Below are positions 59,795 through 64,000 of a DNA stretch of 64,000 nt, piece after piece. Made by a program: the position numbers and the translations under genes. Positions within the stretch are counted from its first letter, which is position 1. Every line of letters starts with the position of its first letter. The DNA is from Diphasiastrum complanatum (lineage: Eukaryota > Streptophyta > Lycopodiopsida > Lycopodiales > Lycopodiaceae). Where the stretch lies: contig CM055103.1 in NCBI GenBank assembly GCA_029204225.1, positions 54,088,980-54,152,979 on the forward strand, in the 5' to 3' direction. The notes below the pieces were generated by a model. The model ran no database searches. It was not told the DNA's origin and was given only the letters and a program-made list of their open reading frames with translations.

Positions 59795-60206
59795 AAATCA
59801 TACACACAAATCCACAGACACAGATACACACGCACACTCATACACACAAACCCATACACAAACACACATCATCGTCAAACGACCATCGGTGGGCATACTA
59901 TGCTAGACCACCCACATGCATGCACAGATATACACTCTCATGAATACACACACATACATGCATACACACATATGCATACACACACACATACATACACATG
60001 CTTATGCATACACACATACATGTATGCACACTCATGCCCTAAATCCTAAACTTTAAACCTACACTCCATGACATACATAGATACATACATGCATACACAC
60101 ATCCATGCATGCACTCACGCACACACCCACCCACCCACACACACACACACACACACGCACCTAGATCGGCCGTCATTGCCCATCAACGACGGGCACACTT
60201 TACTAG

Positions 60207-60252
<46 letters not shown>

Positions 60253-60260
60253 TATATACA
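59795..60260. repeat. Compound CA-rich cryptic microsatellite region
   Basis: Dense CACACA, CATACA and ATACATGCATAC words with two purer (CA)n runs, at about 60134-60157 and about 60210-60247. Long open frames rich in Thr and His here reflect the repeat and not a gene. Confidence 0.85.
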
Positions 60261-60516
60261 GAGAGTCTGAACATTTTGCAAGTTTTTTTTTTTGCAAAGC
60301 ATTTGCTGGTATTACTCTATGCCCCTATGGTTGTTTGTCTATGGTATTACTTGTAGAGAGGTGTGTGGAGGAGGGACGGGTGGTACCTCATGGAGGATCC
60401 TGTCATGAATTTGAAAGATGGTTTCCTCCCCTATGGTTGTAAAAACTGATAGATTGATTGATCTATTTATAGAACAATGCCTACAAGATAATAACCTTAT
60501 CAGGGCGCTGACTCCA

Positions 60517-60777
60517 ATGGGTTGAAAAAATATGCTGGGTCAGAAAAATACACAGGGTTGAAAAATACATATAGGGTCAAAAAATATATAGTGATGTCGA
60601 AAAAGTACTCTGTATCAAAAATACACAATGGGTTGAAAAATATACACTGGGTCGAAAAATATACACAGGGTCAAAAAATACAATGGGTTGGAAAAATACA
60701 CTAGGTTGGAAAATATACACAGGGTCAAAAAATACAAATAGGGTCGAAAAATATACAATGAACCAGGGTCGAAAAAT
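60517..60777. repeat. Minisatellite of about 20-bp units
   Basis: About 13 imperfect units of the type GGGTCGAAAAATATACACA, with G/T and length variation between units. Confidence 0.88.
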
Positions 60778-61008
60778 TTAGACCCGATTCGACTTGAACT
60801 ACCACAAAAGTAGTTAATGTTTTCATAATCATAGAACTAAGATTGCATCATTTGAGATTTGAAAAGATGGAAAATTATGTATGAAATAATTTTGCTGATA
60901 AATAGGTGATCTTCATTTGATGATAGTTTCTTACAATGGGTTTAATATTTGACGAAACATGTCAATCATTTTGGAGTTTTGAAGTTGGCAAGGATTCAAA
61001 CATATTTA

Positions 61009-61290
61009 CGATCAATATTCACAATAATCAAAATATTTTAGTAATTATGATCAATATCCCCAAGTATTCACGATCAATGTCCACAATAATCACAATCAAT
61101 ATTCACGATCAGAATATGATTTCTAGTGACCTTGCCCAAGCGAGCTTTTCCAAAAATTGGAACGAGCTTGTAGTAGCCAGATTTTCACAATAAACACAAT
61201 CAGTATTCATAATAATCACGACCAGTTTTCATGAGTATTCACAATAATTACGATCAATATTCAAGATATTCACTTTTCAGTATTCAAGAT
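61009..61290. repeat. Minisatellite with units like AATCACGATCAATATTCAC
   Basis: Variants of AATAATCACGATCAATATTCAC recur many times across about 280 bp, interrupted by unique sequence at about 61115-61190. Confidence 0.75.
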
Positions 61291-61992
61291 TTTAGATAAT
61301 TGTCATCAATCGTCAATCACGTAGTCTTTAGGATGCATCTCTTCAAACTCGATCACTTCATCCAATATACGGAAGACATTTTGTATACATGTTGCAAAAG
61401 AAGACACTATTAGAAACAATAAAAATATATTGTCAAGCAATTATCAAACTAAAATCGAAGTCCATCCCCATACAATGATAGCCAAAATTTAAAATTGAGA
61501 TAAAAGAGAGAATATATGATTAAATAAAATCAAGGATTTGATATGTTGGTGATAATGTGCAATTTATCCATGTATAGATCTTAGAATAGACGAGTGAAAT
61601 ATATAAATCTTTATTTAATTTCTCAAATACATCTCTTTCATGAAAAATCATTCTCAAAATTCATATAAAATCTAAACAAATGAAGATAACATGTGAAATG
61701 TACAAAAGTTTCTATGTTCATGAAATAGCCTACTAGCTATTCTTATTCGAAACAAGGTTGATATGAACTATTAAATTCTACCTGCTTTTTTCTTTCATAG
61801 GTAGTGAATCATTCACAGAAACTTTGTTCAAAGCTGGCCATTGGCTCAAGACAAAACAAAGAGAGAGGGATCTTTCTTGTAGTGTAAAGGAGAACATAAG
61901 ATCTATAAATGTGAAGTAAAAAGCATAAATGGACTGGCCAACTTTAACAATAGGATATGCTATTATGATTCTCTGTTTACATGCAATAATTG
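61291..61992. other. Unassigned AT-rich sequence
   Basis: No gene or repeat recognised. Confidence 0.4.
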
Positions 61993-62106
61993 AAAAACAA
62001 TGCATTCTCTGCTTCACTAAAGCACCTTCACCTTGATGATCACGTACGTAAAAACAATGCAACCTCCACTTCACTAAAACTCCTTCACGTTGATGATCAC
62101 GTTTGC
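61993..62106. repeat. 57-bp imperfect tandem duplication
   Basis: AAAAACAATGCA.TCT..CTTCACTAAA.C.CCTTCAC.TTGATGATCACGT at 61993-62049 is repeated at 62050-62106, directly before the solo LTR. Confidence 0.85.
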
Positions 62107-62117
62107 TTATTCGATGT

Positions 62118-62796
62118 TGTTAAAATCCACAAACTAGTTTGGACCAGTTTTGGTCATATGTATTGTAATTGGCAAGATGGCCATGTAATTGGATGCCACA
62201 CATGCCAAATAGCATAGGATGCTTTTCCAAAGCTTTATTCTACGTGTTACATTGTTGTGGCACCTTTTAAAAGAGGCCAAAAAGGGCATAGATAGGGTAG
62301 AGAGTAAATAGGAGCCAAAAATGGCATGTTTTTCATTATTTTTGGATCTTGAGATCTAATTAGGGTGGCTCCAGTGATAAATTAGGTTAGATGTTAGGGT
62401 TAGGTTATGATGAGTTCAGAGAAGCCCTAAAATGTTGAGATCCGAGCTACTAATGTATAATAAGTGATGGTTTATCTGATGAGTAAAAATTTGGCCATCT
62501 ACCAATGTTGTTGGTGATCCCTATGCTTGATATTTGCTATTTGTGTTGAGTTCTTTTCAATTGTGGGATTGATTAGCAAGTTAAGTTAGTTTACTCGGCA
62601 TGTGGTAGTCTGTACATTCACATGTGTGAAGGAAATTGCAAGTGTTTGAGCCTTATAGTGGAGTTCAAGCCAAGGGAAAGCTAGGAAACACTAAATTGGT
62701 TGGTGTTTTTGCTATAGGATCTCAATTGGATCCATTCAAGGTGCTCCCTCCATCATTTCAAACATTTATTAAAGTCTTTTTGCTGCATTTTCAACA
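62118..62796 (+). mobile_element. Solo LTR of family A, 679 bp
   Basis: It begins TGTTAAAATCCAC and ends TTTTCAACA, and aligns in order along its length with the LTR at 3441-4122. No gag, pol, primer-binding site or polypurine tract adjoins it. The flanking pentamers (GATGT, ACTGT) are similar but not identical, so the target-site duplication is unproven. The palindrome is represented by TTCACATGTGTGAA at 62617-62630. Confidence 0.72.
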
Positions 62797-63082
62797 ACTG
62801 TTCCTTCAATATTGCTAAGCCAATGTTAGAAACAGTAGCCAAGAATAAACCCCATCCCTGAGCATATGAAGCAGGGTGTTTTTCTCGCACCATGAAAGTG
62901 CATGTATACAAAACACAATGATGCTCCACATGTTTATGCTCGAGAATCATTCTCACACGAGAGGTATGGGAGTGTAAGATAGCTAAATGTAGGGCCATTA
63001 ATTTTGATCCATACTTTAAGTCTGCCTCGATTGGTGATAACAATGTCCTCAGTTCTCCATATCAAGAATTATTTGGAAAGAT
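62797..63082. other. Unassigned sequence
   Basis: A minus-strand frame spans it but has no recognised domain. Confidence 0.35.
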
Positions 63083-63727
63083 TCACCTAATGAGTGCATT
63101 CACATATGTTTGATGATCATGCAAGAGTATCCAAACGATGGAGAGGGAGCACAAGAGAAGAGTCAGTTTTCTTGTCTCCTCAACAATGTTGTGCATGAAT
63201 TTACTCTGCATAACATCGTAATTCAAGTCATCATTTGCATGCTCGTTATGCTCTTCAAAACTCATATTTTGGTTCACTCTTATCAACATAATTCGTCTCA
63301 ATGTATTCTTCCATTAGGTCTTCAAAAGTGTAACACATAGAATGCAAAAAAGACTCTTCACCTTCATTGCGATACTGCGTAACTTGCCTACGATGATACT
63401 TTAATAGCTCAATGTATTCAGATGAGAGAAAATTTCTGAAAGGGGGTACGATGGCTCTCCATCTTGTTGTCATTGCTCAGCCTCCTTCTCGACTTATTTT
63501 TGCTATTGCTTGAATTTATCCGAAGAGCGGCGTTGTTGCCATACCTAATCTTTTTCATCCTCATTGTCCCTTACATCATCATCCTTGTCATATGTTGCAT
63601 AAGCATGCATGATGGCTATGAAAACTTTGTTATTCCCAATTATTAATGTCATGGCAAAGGTAGTTTGGTGATATTTCTCATTCCTTGCATCAAGCGCTCT
63701 ACTGGGAAAAGGATGTTTCACTTTCAC
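63083..63727 (-). pseudogene. Broken coding-like sequence, unknown
   Basis: Three consecutive minus-strand frames (63727-63545, 63473-63255, 63301-63083) together give acidic, charged sequence such as YDKDDDVRDNEDEKD, SSEYIELLKYHRRQVTQYRN and EEHNEHANDDLNYDVMQ, with a frame change near 63290. It looks like a decayed transposon or host protein, but I do not recognise the family. Confidence 0.3.
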
Positions 63728-64000
63728 GACCAGATTTACACATTCCTAGAACTTTCTGCATTGTAGCCTCTCCCTAGCCTCCTATAACTTCTGAGTGCAA
63801 TGCAGTAGTACCCACATAGCTAGCTTTTTGTAATGACTTAGCATCGTTTCGTAATAGCATCATCACCTCGGCACAATTGTCCCCTCTAATGGCATGTTAC
63901 CAAACTAGGTGAACTATGGTAACCGCATAATTATCAAGAAAAAGTGGTGATTTTGGTAGGTATCATTTCATGCACACTACTGGCTTCGCAATATGATATA
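63728..64000. other. Window end, nothing recognised
   Basis: No feature seen. Confidence 0.4.

Noticed and set aside
59651-60442. Open frames rich in Thr-His around 59.7-60.4 kb
   Set aside because: Caused by CA-rich repeats; no domain and no codon-use support.

Overview
The window is nuclear DNA of a land plant with a large, repeat-rich, AT-rich genome. The evidence is three recognisable plant genes (a class-I carboxylesterase, an RLCK-VII kinase with three GT-AG introns, and an eight-exon MTA/SAH nucleosidase), plant Ty1/copia and Ty3/gypsy remnants primed by initiator-tRNA-Met-type sites, and very long (GA)n/(CA)n tracts. The species cannot be told from sequence alone. A fern or gymnosperm would fit the repeat load and the 2.8 kb intron, but this is a guess.

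Layout. 1-1.4 kb: simple and tandem repeats. 1.5-2.6 kb: intronless carboxylesterase-like gene (+) whose nucleophile-elbow serine position is Gly. 2.7-4.1 kb: internally deleted copia element with its 3' LTR. 4.5-9.0 kb: minus-strand LTR element with LTR, polypurine tract, primer-binding site and a zinc-knuckle/internal-repeat protein, but no protease, integrase or reverse transcriptase that I can see. 10.6-13.9 kb: minus-strand retroelement 3' end (LTR with TATA box, polypurine tract) preceded by a broken coiled-coil ORF cluster. 14.6-18.7 kb: copia gag fragments flanking a 1.77 kb DNA-transposon-like unit with inverted arrays of an 18-bp motif. 18.7-26.6 kb: degenerate gypsy RT and copia RNase H remnants and a 128-bp (CT)n. 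26.7-31.9 kb: RLCK-VII (PCRK1/PBL-like) kinase gene (-). 35.0-37.6 kb: minus-strand copia gag-protease-integrase remnant with its 5' LTR. 37.0-45.5 kb: a 4,228-bp segment duplicated in direct tandem, almost without difference. 47.6-51.7 kb: complete MTN (methylthioadenosine/S-adenosylhomocysteine nucleosidase) gene (-), with a TATA box, a (GA)n 5' UTR and upstream telo-box motifs. 53.8-57.7 kb: LTR-like sequences, one a 460-bp LTR followed by a primer-binding site. 57.7-61.3 kb: diverged tandem repeats, microsatellites and two minisatellites. 62.1-62.8 kb: a solo LTR of the same family as the LTR at 3.4 kb.

The three host genes do not form a pathway. MTN recycles methylthioadenosine in the methionine/ethylene/polyamine cycle, the kinase belongs to an immune-signalling family, and the carboxylesterase-like protein is of unknown substrate. 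Retroelements of at least three LTR families fill most of the rest. The most unusual signals are a palindrome (TTCACACGTGTGAA and close variants) at corresponding positions in several LTR leaders, the non-autonomous element with a repeated-module protein, the carboxylesterase lacking its serine, the 4.2-kb tandem duplication, and a 28-bp perfect palindrome at 33.5 kb.
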